In this document: positions 35,501 through 47,400 of the stretch, piece by piece
Layout of the letters: every line of letters begins with the position of its first letter
Numbering within the stretch: the first letter of the stretch is position 1
NCBI GenBank assembly: GCA_000310025.1
Contig: FN649729.1
Location: 1,676,283-1,740,282 of the forward strand
Source of the DNA: Ectocarpus siliculosus
Lineage: Eukaryota; Sar; Phaeophyceae; Ectocarpales; Ectocarpaceae
Direction of reading: 5' to 3'
Length of the DNA stretch: 64,000 bases
Translations under genes and position numbers: made by a program
The notes under the pieces: generated by a model
Told to the model about the DNA's origin: nothing
The model's database searches: none
What the model saw: only the letters and a program-made list of their open reading frames with translations

Positions 35501-35771
35501 ACACCTTGTTTCTTGAGCATTGTTTCCTCTTGCTATCGCCGGGCATGCCTGGTGCGCTTTGTTTGCTGCATGGGTGTACCCCAAAAAAAAACACTAGGTG
35601 GCCAAGAAGCTCCAGAAGAAGCAGAAGAATGTCGTGGACGTCGGGGCGAAGAAGCTGAGGGAGAAGAGGGAGGCCGAGCAGGGGAGGGAGAGAGCGAGAG
35701 AGGACACCAGGAAGAGAGAGGCGCAGGCTCGAGAGGCCCCTGCCGCCCTCGGCCGTTTCTTCAAGAAGTAG
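26550..35771 (+). CDS. UTP7: U3 snoRNP / small-subunit processome protein UTP7 (WDR46), eleven exons
   Basis: Exons: 26550-26864, 27695-27862, 28828-28992, 29850-29957, 30333-30493, 31807-31987, 32452-32574, 33084-33211, 33498-33696, 34725-34802, 35598-35771. All phases agree, giving 599 residues (human WDR46 is ~610). Diagnostic family blocks are [101 protein letters not shown] and [19 protein letters not shown], together forming the WD40 propeller and the BING4-type C-terminal region. The last two exons are Lys/Arg-rich and end LGRFFKK, comparable to the basic end of WDR46. UTP7 acts in the nucleolus in 18S pre-rRNA processing. Unusual is the N-terminal Gly/Arg-rich (RGG-like) segment of ~60 residues. 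A 100-base gap (33856-33955) lies in intron 9. Intron 5 uses a GTTAGG donor. Confidence 0.93.
27450..27560. repeat. (CT)n/(C)n low-complexity tract in UTP7 intron 1
   Basis: More than 100 bp of almost pure pyrimidine, mainly CT dinucleotides with CCCT interruptions. The open frames across it are artefacts of the composition. Confidence 0.9.
28081..28204. repeat. Tandem repeat, two 66-bp copies, in UTP7 intron 2
   Basis: Copies start at 28081 and 28147 and share GGTGTTT.CCATCGGG and TTGGGTTTTCGTCGCTTGGC with only a few changes. Confidence 0.85.
28599..28670 (+). repeat. Short dispersed repeat family D, copy 1
   Basis: About 72 bp with the core TCAATGGTCTAACGACTACG followed by GCATGCACGACTATGAG. 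It recurs at 33743-33809 (minus) and 59698-59775 (plus). It lies in UTP7 intron 2. Confidence 0.8.
30700..30850 (+). repeat. Short dispersed repeat, plus copy (UTP7 intron 5)
   Basis: Matches the reverse complement of about 21265-21400 in ordered blocks (see that entry). Confidence 0.5.
32165..32445. repeat. Long pyrimidine tract before UTP7 exon 7
   Basis: About 280 bp of strongly pyrimidine-rich sequence with (CT)n and repeated CCTTCCTTCCTCCGTT units, running straight into the 3' splice site of exon 7 (exon start 32452). Confidence 0.85.
33743..33809 (-). repeat. Short dispersed repeat family D, copy 2
   Basis: Reverse complement of the family D core, in UTP7 intron 9 just before the assembly gap. 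Confidence 0.8.
33856..33955. other. Assembly gap (100 N)
   Basis: A run of N next to a poly-G tract in UTP7 intron 9; coding sequence is unaffected. Confidence 1.
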
Positions 35772-36382
35772 TAGTGTGTACTGTAGCTGTGCTTTGTTTT
35801 ATCTGTTTTTTGATGCGTCGAGTGTGTCATCCATGCACAGAGCAGTTTGTTGTGTCAGGGTGTTAGCCGTTTTCATAGATTCCCTTGCTGCTCGGTGGTT
35901 CTGACTATTCAAGGCGAGGTCGGAGGGTACATTGTTCAACGACACGTGTGATGTCTACACTTCGTTTCAATGCTCTTTGATGGCGTTTTGTTTGAAAAAT
36001 GATACGGCGTAGCCTGCGTGCAGCGTGGCCAGAACATTTTCTCCCAGGAGCATCTAAGATTACGAGTTTGTGGCCACCCCTTTGGCGTAAAATTTCAAGG
36101 GCCTTGTACAATCGGAGGAAGCGTTTTGCCACCTGCTACGAACGAGCAGAGTAGCCGCCCTTCACACACAACGGCGGAGTTTTTGTGGCCAAATGTAATG
36201 GTGAATATCGTAATCAGGCTTTTCGCCGATCTTTTTTTCGGGTGTCCTTTTTTTTGCTTGCGCCTGTGCCCACTTACAACACCGAGGTCTCGAGCCATCC
36301 TTGTTTGTGCTGAACCGCCCGTATGAATATGAACGCACATCCTGCATTAGATCATCATGCGAACATGCGTTAGAACGGCGGT
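35772..36382. other. Intergenic between UTP7 and the patatin-like gene
   Basis: No coding signal. The two genes run head-to-tail, so this holds the UTP7 3' UTR and the patatin-like gene's promoter or 5' UTR. Confidence 0.5.
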
Positions 36383-36706
36383 ATGGTTTACAAGCGGCCG
36401 AGAGAGAGAGGTTCTATGCCAACAGCAGAGGCTTCGGATCGGTATCTGCCCAACAGTCACCAGCCAGCTGGAGAAAACAATACTGCCTTTCTCCGGGCTC
36501 TAAATGATCAGCCTTTTCCTCTTAAAAAGAGCAAGCCCGATCACGCGATGGCCCCGACGGCTGCAAAGAGGAACATTTTTTTGGGGTTTACACAAAGAGC
36601 GGCGTTTTTGTGTCAACCTCGGGGACGGCCAAACATGTACTACGTTCCAGAAGTCAAACGCAGCATCAATCTCGCCGCCCGTGGGGCCACCCTGGTGGCT
36701 AGCAGT

Positions 36707-39700
36707 ATGCGCGGCTTCAGGGCGATGGTAGTGCTCAGCAACGTCCTTCACGTGGGCGCCTTCCTTTTGCCAATCTCCTCTGTTCTACGCGGCAACACGG
36801 CGCCGAAATCGACCTTTCTCCCCTCTCCCCACGGGACACCTGATCCCGCCGCGTTGCGGAGACGGTTGACGTTGTCCGCAGGCTCCAACGACGAGGGCAT
36901 CGTTGCGTCTCCTGCTGTATTACCACCATCCGGCAAGCCAGTACTGAGCTTTCCCGGGGGTGGGATTTTCTTTTGGGTGAGCCCCTTTGTCTGGAGTATC
37001 TACGACAAGCTCAATTCTATATGCAGTTGTACGCGGCGCAATTATAGTCTATGGCAGCAGCAGCGAGCATTGCGCCAACAAGCACGACGGGTGTATGAGA
37101 GCGATGGCAGTGCGGACAAAGGCTGGCAATGCAGACTGCACACAGGATCACTATCTCCGCCAAACTTGCGCTACCTCCGTAACCCCCAAACGAACGCTCA
37201 ACCACACTGACCGGCGATGATGCAGCAGTATACAGACACCCAATGTTCAGCGTACATGTACTGCTGAAGACGAAGCAAGCCGTTACAGCAGTAGCCTAGA
37301 TATCATGTCGTATTCAAAGTTGTTCTGGGGTGTCGATCAATCGCAATCTATGGTGACCTCGAAAACATCAAAAACTTGGGATTAGGGCGACCACGACACT
37401 GCCCATACACATACTCTTCATGTGGCTGGGTTCTACGCCCACACTCGTTTCCGAGACTGTCGTCAGCTTGAAGTACCTCGCGTGATCGAAACCCCTTCCT
37501 CCGACCGTCCGTGCTCTCCCCCTTTGCTTGCGTGTCCAGTGGCAAGCGGGTGTCATTAGCGCGTTACAGGAGCGTTACAACCTATCGTCCCTCGATTTTG
37601 TCGGTGCTTCGGCGGGGTCACTCGCGGCCACGCTTGCCGCTTGTGACGCGGATATGGATCTCGCCATGAAGTTGGCTCTCGACCTCTGCGATACCAACGA
37701 GGTAACGGCGGGTGCACAGCGCGCAGTGAGCAACGGCGGCACTGCTGACGGTGGGGTGGTTGCCCCGCCCTCATGCGTGTAGACAAATGCAGGTGGCCAA
37801 CGGAGGTGGCCTCGCCCCGATACGAGATGATCGAGGTCACCGTGCAGTGTACACTCTTTAAACGCAGGCGACTACTGCCTGTAGGTTATTATACTCAATT
37901 GCATAGGTCTATCTGTAGTATTGGAGCCCTCCTCCTCTCAGACATGTTCCTCGTCTATATTGTGATGTTGAATGTTATCATGTCTTGGCTCTGCCGTACC
38001 CAACATCTATGGAACACTAGAACCAACTCGAGCTGGCCAATCGTATTCTAATTGTTCACATGTTCAATGCTATAGCCCTGGCGATGGACGTTGTGCGTCA
38101 CCGCAGATTTGGACCCGACCGCTGGGACTTGCCGGTGTGTGGGGCGCGATGGTGGAGGACTGGCTCGACGAGCTGCTTCCAGACGACGCGGACGTAATCT
38201 GTCAAGACCGCGTGCATTTGTTGGTGGGTGCGGTTTCACGAAGAAGCGCTGCTGGTCGACGTCCAAACTCAAAGACAACACCCGCTACGCGCATCGCACC
38301 TGGTGTATCAGGGAACTACTTTTGCTTCGGCGTCAGGACGTACTTGTACCTCCCGTACAGTATCGAAAACAACTGGAAAGGTTTCATCAAGCAAGCAAGG
38401 GTTCACGTTTGGGGGGGATACGAGTGCTTCCTGAAGTGATTCAATCCCGCCCTCAGGCCACTCGCCTCTATAGGCAGATGCAGCCTTCGCCACCGGCGCC
38501 GGGTTGTGGCCGTTGGTTGGCCGCCGATGGAGCTGTGCCTACTGCAACATCTTAACGTTCTGAGTTGAAGGACGCGGTACGTTCAATGGTAGCAGGGCCA
38601 GAAAATTCTATTCCGCATTCTGCTTGTCATCGACAGCACGTAGGTTCTGGGCAGATTGTTCGCAATCTCTTCCAGTTTGGTCGGAAAGCTTACCTCTCTA
38701 TCGATCAATACGTTCCGAAACAATTTCTCGTGTCCACGATGTGGGGTTTGAATCGTTTACATCAGGTGATCGGGATCTGGCCCAGACCGTTCAGGCGACG
38801 AGCGGTGTCGAACTTCACGAGCAAGAGTGATCTCATCAAGGCGTGCATGGCCTCCGTACACATCCCGTGGTTCATGGACAAGCACTTCTCGGCACGACAT
38901 AGGGGGGGGCGGTACGTAGTCGGCACATACACGGCGAGGTTCTAGAGCTCGTGGCGTTCCTCGTCGAAGGAAGCCTGATCAGCACGTCGTGTTGACAGTG
39001 TTGTTCTTAAATTGCTGGCTGTGCCGGTGTATTGTAATACGCTGCGGATTTTCATTTGGGTCTTTTGGTTATGGCTTGTTGCAAGCTTCTGCTTGCTCCT
39101 ATGGTTGACCGACTTGTGAGGAATGACCCCCAACTGTCCGCCGCAGGCCGTAAACGCATCTCGTATGCAAGGCAGAGGAACTCGTTTTGTGAGACTCCAC
39201 GTTTTTATGGCAGGCTTTTCGGCCAAGCCATTGCGTTTGTGCAACAACAGAGTAGGCGTACCTGGCGGGGTGCCACGCACGAAGACATCGACACCGTGCG
39301 ATCTGCTATGTAGAAAACGTGTGTGTGTCTCCGTGTCAGAACGCAAATCTCGAAACATTCCACATCCCCAGAAAAAACTGGTAACAGTTCTGCGCTCGAC
39401 CAAGGAATGTGATTCCCTCCAGGCTTGACGCTCCCTTGATCCCCCGCCTTGCCGTGTCATTGACATTGCGTTTTGCACCGTTTGGATTTCCCGGGGTGCA
39501 ATACAGCAGTACTGCCGGTGTAGTGGCCCATTCTGTGGCGTCAAAATATTGATGTTTTTGCCGAGGTTCTGGTATTGTCACTCACCCTTGAGACCCTCCC
39601 CAACCGACCGCCTCTCGTCGCCAGATTCGTCGACGGTTCCTTCAGGGCGAGCCGCGAAGACCTATCGCTGGGAGACGACAGACCAACAGGTGACGAGCAC

Positions 39701-40089
39701 CATTTTCATAAAAGAAGGAGCACGTTCTGTTTCACGAAACGCGAAACCGAAAACTGCGGGCTTGAGACACAAGCTTCCGAGAGACGCAAGCTTCGCGAGA
39801 AACCGTGCATTCTTTGGTGTTGGCCTTACCTCCAACAGCCCGATTGACGCCCTCGCGACACCCTTTCCTCAACACGTCCTTGCTCTAAATCGTTCAAGTG
39901 TACTTCGACTACGATGAAGACGAGGTGATGGCAGCGAGGCGAGGCAAGTTCCTGAGCCTCACGAACCAGGAAGGGCTGTTGTTCATGAGACAAAGGGGCT
40001 ACGAGCACGTGCAGACGATGCTGGCGGAGGGAAAGCTCGACTGTGTCAAAGAGGCGGCCCTACCTTTGCAGAAGGACACTGCCGGATGA
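36707..40089 (+). CDS. Patatin-like phospholipase (six exons)
   Basis: Exons: 36707-36976, 37540-37701, 38107-38223, 38766-38911, 39625-39689, 39899-40089; phases agree at every junction, giving 316 residues from ATG 36707. The frame is open further up with ATGs at 36548 and 36383. The oxyanion-hole region reads VLSFPGGGIFFW (residues ~79-90), the nucleophile elbow is G-A-S-A-G with Ser114, and the dyad Asp235 lies in RFVDGSF, so the patatin Ser-Asp dyad is complete. PLGLAGVWGAMVEDWLDELLP and VSNFTSKSDLIKACMASVHIPWF are patatin-fold blocks. Such enzymes hydrolyse acyl esters of membrane lipids or triacylglycerol. Starting at 36707 gives a hydrophobic leader (MRGFRAMVVLSNVLHVGAFL) resembling a signal peptide with a GAF-type junction, compatible with secretory or plastid entry; the upstream starts would bury it. 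Localisation is inference. Confidence 0.85.
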
Positions 40090-41499
40090 TTGACCGGCAA
40101 AGATTAGAGCGGGTACTGCTATTCGTCGTCGAGGGAGAACGCTAGGCCGGCGGTTTTGCACGAGTCGGGGAGAAAGCGCACCCTTTCGGCGTCAAAAATC
40201 AGAAACCGGACAGTTGTGGCAATTTATGTCTTGTGTTTTCCTATGCTAACTCCTGGAGACACTCACTTCCTGCCGGCGTTTGCGTGCTGCCGCGAGTGGT
40301 CTGGGAATCGTACTGAGCTACGACATGAGACTGACGCGTTGTCCCAGTGTTGTTTTTCCCCGCGGTACATGATGGGGTCTCACGGCATTATGCAAGACCG
40401 CCGTTGTACAATTTTGTTTTTTGCTGTCGGCAGCCGAACGTTCTCTCGCCACAGCGCGCGCACGAAAGCGTACACGTGTGCCGCATCCTACCAATGGTAG
40501 GCACATGGATGGGGGCAGCTACACCATCGGCGGCAATGGGCTTCCAGCAGACAATCGAACCCTACGTTAGGCACACCTTCCAATTTCTCTTTCCCCCTAC
40601 TCCGTTGCCACTCCCTGCAGTCGTTCAAAGCTCGTCACTTAATTATTGCCCCCCTGCGTCCATGGTCTCCGGACGTTTCAACCACTCTACTTCTTTGTTG
40701 CTCTGTAGGCGGGTTCACGTTCTGTAAAACGAAGACGGGGCCAGTATTCGGTAGTACGTATGATGCAGCCGCGTCTTTCCCGTAGCCCACGGGTCGGAGA
40801 GACGAACCTTTATGCGCTTCGAGCTAAGGAGCGGAGGGATTGAAATTTCAAAACAAGGATCGGAGATACCGCCTGTACTTGGGGGAAGCTATTGAAAAAG
40901 ATCGCACAGGTGTGCTATATCCCCGGCCCTTCGGTACTTCGTTGTCCATCGCCAAAATATGTCCGCATTACAGTACAGGTTGAAAACAACCTTGGGTTCG
41001 ATTGCCTGCAACAAAGGCTGGCATTTATTGAGAAAACATCAGGCATGTACTGCCCTAGGACCCATCGACCGAGCGTATGCGACTGGGTTTCACCTACAAT
41101 CGCACCGCCCTCTAGCCGCGCACGCATGGGTTAACTTGTTCATCGTATTGAGGTCAACCTCCAGAACACCGGACGCCTTTATTTCTTGCCTCGGAACGGC
41201 AACTCCAACGGTATTGTAAGGCGTGTTTGCGTCTAGTGAATCTATCATTGCCCTTGTACACCACCACTCAAGTCTACTGTTGGAAGATGCAAGAAATAAA
41301 ACGACGCCCACACGGGTGATCTCCAAGCATGTCCAGTCTATCTAGTCTACCAGGGAGGGGACTAAAACATCGTCATACAACACACCCTGAATCGTTGCTT
41401 TGCTACACTTCACATTCGAGCTAATGGATCCCCCCGACCAGCACATCCTCGATGAAAACAGCAGTCATTTGCTCATTTTGTTACGACAACAGCAGCTCT
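40090..41499. other. Intergenic between convergent genes
   Basis: Lies between the 3' ends of the patatin-like and PsbQ-like genes. I see no coding or repeat structure that I can support. Confidence 0.45.
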
Positions 41500-44400
41500 T
41501 TACTGTCGTGCGGGGTCCGCGACAAGATCTTTGACCAATCGAAGGTCCTCCGGCGGCGCGAGGGCCAAGAAGTCGTCGAGGCTGGCCGCGAGAGCGCGAC
41601 CGGAATCTCGCACGTCGTCGACGTCCTCTTGCGATACCTTCACCCCATCCTCCTGCTGCTGCAGAGCAAACGACATCACTTCGTCCAAAGCCTGCCACAC
41701 GAAGAATATCGTCACGGTCGTGGATGGGAGAAGAATCTTAAATGTGAGCGCGATATCACCAACGGAGAGTCTCTGTACCCCGTTTGCTCACGGAACGACC
41801 GCATGACAGGCGCGGCCTACCTCTGCTCTCGCCGCGTTGCTTCGTGGACGCGATTCCCTGGGTCTCCGCCATCTTCACTCCGACAGCAAAATTCTGAAGT
41901 TTTAGCTTCAGTCTCATCGTTCGATATCCGTGGGTGGAAGGTTCATTCGCATCCCGCACCCCTTGCCCGACCCGGTCTCAAATGCTTATCTCGAGCTACA
42001 GTGCAAATCTCGTGGCACCCCAAGTATGGTTCGGTAGGGAATCCCAAAACATGACCCCTCTCCGAGTTTCAGCAGCTTCCACCTCCTGTGGCCGACACGA
42101 CCCGGCCTTGACTGTTCCTGTCCGTTTCGCCATGGGAACGGCCGGTTGAACAGCGAAAGAGGGTCCTGCGTGCTGCGCGCCACAATTTTTGTTTTTTTTA
42201 TGATTTTCTTCCTGAGTGACCATGCGGCTGTTGCAGAGTCTGCTTCAGAAAAGGTTGTAAGGTGATGGTCTCTGTCGCTTTGGGCTGCACGCGTTGCTCG
42301 CGTAGGCGTTGCTCGCGTAGTTGGCGATGCGCGTCTCTTACTTTTTTCCCTGTTGTGTCGTTGTCCATGAAGAGAAGCAGCAGCACACCAGTCGAGACAG
42401 AAATCAACAGGTGCTCCGCCTTAGGTTTATTTATATTTTGCTGCATATGCATGGGTGGCATGCATCGAATAATCGTGTTGCTGCCTTTTGAGCCTGCTGC
42501 GTAGTTAGTCGTAACTTGAGCGATAAGGCAGATGACAGCGCAATCTTATGTACGAAAGTGAGGTATGGCAACGAACAGTCTGCTCCTTCGTCCAGCGGTA
42601 CACATCTTCGCGGACGGACTTCATACTGTAGTTCGTCCGTGTAGTCATGTTCTTTGTTGTTCTCACTTCGTCACAGGAATAAAGAACGTCCGCACTACTC
42701 TAGTCTATTTGGTTGTTGTGTTTGTTGTTGCTGAGCCCGCGTCGGATACCGCCGTTCGTTACACATGTCTGACAACCTGCGGTGGGCCAAAGGGACGAGA
42801 GTGAGTGAGTGTCTTCTCGAGAGTGAATGCGTTGTCTTATCTCCGCTCTCTTATGTTAGTCTACCTTTCTCTCTCGCCTTTCGCCGGTGGGGTCCCAACA
42901 ACTCGAACTACGTCAACCGCAGTGGCTTCGCTTCTTGCTGAGTAAGAGGCTACCCGTGCACCTGGCTGCTGCATGTGAGGCGATGTGCGCTACCTGTTCA
43001 TGTCAAGCAATGGACTTGGGCCCTACCTAGTGCTGGCCATGCAGTGCTCTGTGACATTTTCCAGCGGCCCAGAGCGAGCGACGACCACGGTGGATTTTCT
43101 ATGCTTTCTTTTCCCTCCTCCCTCAAGCCTGTCGCGCCTGGCTCACTTGTCTTTTTTCTTTTTTCATGCTTTGCTTTTTGGGGTCCCCCAGCCACCCGCC
43201 CACCTATCATTTCAGTATTAATTTTTGTTGGGAGGGGTGTTAAGCTTGTACCATGCCCACCGACACGTCCAAGGCTTGGGGGAATCATGGTAGACAAGCA
43301 CGAGCATTCCCCCAGGGAGCAACCGAAGCTTACCCCGGAAGAAGCCGCAAAGAAGGTCTGCTTGAAGTGCAAATCCACGGAGTTCGGGCCGGAAACTTTG
43401 TTCCCTGGAGAAAAGTGAGTGTACTGTAGTTTCCGTGTTCCTTGTTTCCGTGTTGGCAATGCTGGCGGCGCGTTGGCAACGCTGGTCATCGTCACGACAG
43501 CAGCGTACAGGAGCGCCTTCCTTCGCAACGCTACCAACCTTTCTTCCTGCGGTGGTTGCTTTATTTGCTAGCCTGTGACCGTTTCTGGTCTCTCGTCACT
43601 TGACAGTCACATGATGATCCTGTGGCTCTTGATTGATTGTCCGCGGCGAGTAAGAGTTTGGCAGCGCTCGTCCTTTTGCTTCTTCCCGGCCTTGTCACAT
43701 CATTTTCTAGTGTGCACCAGGTCGAACCGTACGCACCATACGTTGGACTTGCGTGGTTTTGTGGCTCGCGGCCTCGTCGCAGCCACAGGGTTTTCACGTC
43801 ATGTTGGCTCTCGCTTGTCCCCAACCCTCGTCTTTTTCTGCGTGCCGCTTGATTGTCCGCAGCAGGCAATAAGTTCGCAGCGCTCTCCTCTTTTGCAGTT
43901 CAATCTTCTTTGTGGCTCACGATGCCAACATGAACCCTTCTTGCTTGTTGTGCGTCGACAGGTGCCTCGCGTGTGACGTGCACGTGTCATTAAGTATGGA
44001 GGAGCCGGACGAGCCCGACAAGAGCACGATGGGTTCTTTCTTTTGCTNNNNNNNNNNNNNNNNNNNNNNNNNNNNNNNNNNNNNNNNNNNNNNNNNNTCT
44101 TACCAGTAGGGTCCATCATGCGGTGGTATTGGACGCTGTACCCGATGGTCATGCGGCAAAAGAAGCAATTGAAAGAACCCTTCCTGCTCTCGTCCGGCTC
44201 CTCCATGCTAAGGGACACGTGCACGTCACACGCGAGGCACCTGTCGACGCACAACAAGCAAGAAGGGTTCATGTTGGCATCGTGAGCCACAAAGAAGATT
44301 GAACTGCAAAAGAGGAGAGCGCTGCGAACTTATTGCCTGCTGCGGACAATCAAGCGGCACGCAGAAAAAGACGAGGGTTGGGGACAAGCGAGAGCCAACA

Positions 44401-47400
44401 TGACGTGAAAACCCTGTGGCTGCGACGAGGCCGCGAGCCACAAAACCACGCTCTCGACAAAATGACTAGCAATCACGTGTCATCTTTGGCGGACGCTGAC
44501 GCCGAACCTCCGGCATCGTCAACCACACAATCACGGACGCGCGACGCTGCGCTTCTTGCGCCGTACCTCATGCAAATAAGAAATGCTGCGCTCGCCGGGT
44601 TATCGGACAGCGCCCGCCTTGAACGCTCCGCCAAGCGTGATGCCACAAACGAAGCCGTCGCCAAGACAGACGTCGGAGCCAGCGCAGCATCGCCACATCC
44701 CGTTGCCTTCAGCATCGCACAGGAATTTGGCCTCAACCGAAAGCAGCGGCTAGCGTTTTACATCTCCTGGCTCAGCACAGCCCTGACCGTCCTGAAGCAC
44801 TTCGGCTTTACATCGGTGGCGGAGCCGGGACAGGAAAGTCGCACGTGCTCAAGGCCATGAAAACTTTCATCCACTGTCCGGCTATTGCCGGTCAAATCCC
44901 ACCAGGCCGTCTAAAAACCGTTGCATTTCAAGGGGAAATGGCCTCGGCTGTGGGAGGGCAAACTGCACACTCCACTTACTCCAGCGACGGAGCAAGTGAC
45001 GGAAGTTTATCGGGCGACCACGATGATCGAACTTCGCTTAACGAGAGCAACGCACTAGAGTGAAAGAACGTCACCACCCTGGCTATCGAAGAGGTCAGCA
45101 TGATCGGCTGCAAACGTTTAGTTAGTCTTCACGAGGCCGGATGCTCCATGTTCCCACTTCACAAGGGGAAGCCTTTCGGCAACCGTGTTGTCGTCATGCT
45201 CGGCGACTTCAACCAACTGAGGTGAGGGGTATGTATATGTGTGGCACATAACAATACTTGAAACGTTATACTTTTTCTTAATACTGGCGCTAACTGTATA
45301 TTCGCCCTTAAACTTTTACACGCTCCTCTTTTGCCATGGCTGTACGTTGATGTCTAGTCCTGTCAAAGCCAAATCCTTGGCTTGTGGAGCTGGTATAACG
45401 CGGCAAACCGGAGGGACATGAACGTGACTGAGCGGTTCGGCGCGGACTTATTCCGCAGTGCCAACGCGAGCGTTATTGTGGACGAAGACAACAACCGTTT
45501 CAGCCCCACCTACGCGCCGATCATGGAGCGGAAGCTTCTAGGTGAAGACGACGCCGACGACGTTGGGCTACTAAATAGCCGACTGCTAACCGGGTCTCCT
45601 GGCCTACGCGCCGACAGCTGCTTCCACGGCCTTGTCATCGCCTTCCGAGACCAGGGTACGTGTTCTTCGGGAAAATATTAACATTTCAGCGCACTTACAG
45701 AGTTAAATCGCTATTTCAACCTACTTTTTACTCCGACCCCCACCCTGTTCAGTTGAACACAATCCTGACGGTTCCAATGATACGACGCACCTCGTGCAAG
45801 GCGAACGGAAACCCGCTCTTCCTTGCAGCGGCGTCCGACGTCTACATCACTCATCTCAGGCCCGGCTTTCCGAAACAGGTAAAGAGCATCTTCGTTGACA
45901 GACTTGGACCTAGCCAATGGCATCTCGTCTACTGTACTAAAAAGCCATCCCCAATATATATATTCCGCCACAGAAAATCCCTCCCGGCACGACGTCGCCG
46001 GCTGGGCTTCGGGACGAAATCAACTCCACCGACGACGCCTCCGCCAACGATCTGCCAACAGTGGCATGCCTTGCGGTTGGTGCGCCGGTAGTTGTTCACA
46101 TGAGTCCGCAGTTCGTCCTACTGGGGGTGTGCAACAACTCTGACGGTGTCATCCACAGCATAAAGCTCGACCAACGTGAAGACTATCTCGTCCATAGCAC
46201 CCCGGGTTACTGCGTCGTCAACCTTCGATACCCACGGTCAGAGTTCTTGTCTGCATCAAGTCTGCGGATGAGGCTGGTTTGCAGCTGGATGGGATGCCGC
46301 GCGGGGTGGTCGCCTTTGCCCCGGTGGAGAAACCGTTCACGGTGGTCGGCATCGGCAAGAGAAAGTTTACTATCCGCCGACGGCAGCTGCCGCTAACTGC
46401 CGGGTATCTGTCGTCTGTGTATCGCAGCCAGGGACAAATTATGCACACCATCATCCTCGACATTAGGAACCCGCCAAGAAACAGGATGGACCCCGCCGCC
46501 GTTTACGTCGCTCTATCTCGCGCCACGTGTCTTGAAGACATACATCTGCTTTTCCCGGTAACCTTGGAGGACCTCAACAAACCACGAAACAAGGACGTCG
46601 TGGCCCTCATCGAATACCTGGAACGCCTCGACAAAGCTACCCTTTCAGCGTTCCTCCAAGATCCAACACGGTTCGCGCCGGTCTCAGCCTCACTGGCTGC
46701 TCGTGCCGACGTCGGGCCGCGGGCGCTGACCAAGAAACAACGGAGGAAAGGCGCCAACCGCCATGGGCATGGTGCCACTCGAAGGACGGCACACTTGCTG
46801 CCGAACAGCGACAACAACTGCTTCCTCAACTCTTCTCTTGCTTTGGCGCTTGCGGCATGGGATGCTCAACAGCTGCCAGACACATCCGCGTTAACTCTAG
46901 CCGGCGCGGCGTTCATCGCATCGGTTCAACTTCTTCGGGACTCCATATTCAACGGCTGTGCATTGCCTCAAGATATCTTGGTACGCCATCGTAGTTTAGA
47001 CTACTTATAGTAGGGTGTCCTCAACTTTACGTCGACCGCAACTCAATGTTTCCCCCACGTTTTTCGTTTCACACCAGGTTGTAGCACAGCAAGCACGTCA
47101 CGCAATCTTCACCAATTCGGGAGTGCCTGGCCTTGGTTCTGAAACGGGTGCGGTGGCAAGCGTGTACGAGGCCATCGCGAAACGTTGCCCTCAAGCAGCG
47201 TTTTCGCTAGGGCCGCAGGCCCTAGGCGCGGCAACTGGTGGTTGCTCGCGGCACTTGAGCCCCCCGCAGGGGCCCCCCGGGAGGGCGCCCCCCGCGCAGG
47301 GGCCAAATTTTTGGACGAAATTCGACATACTTCTTGCAAAAAATCGTTCAAAAACTGCATAAAAGTGTCAATTTTTGTGTTTTTCACCCGTTTTGCGACA

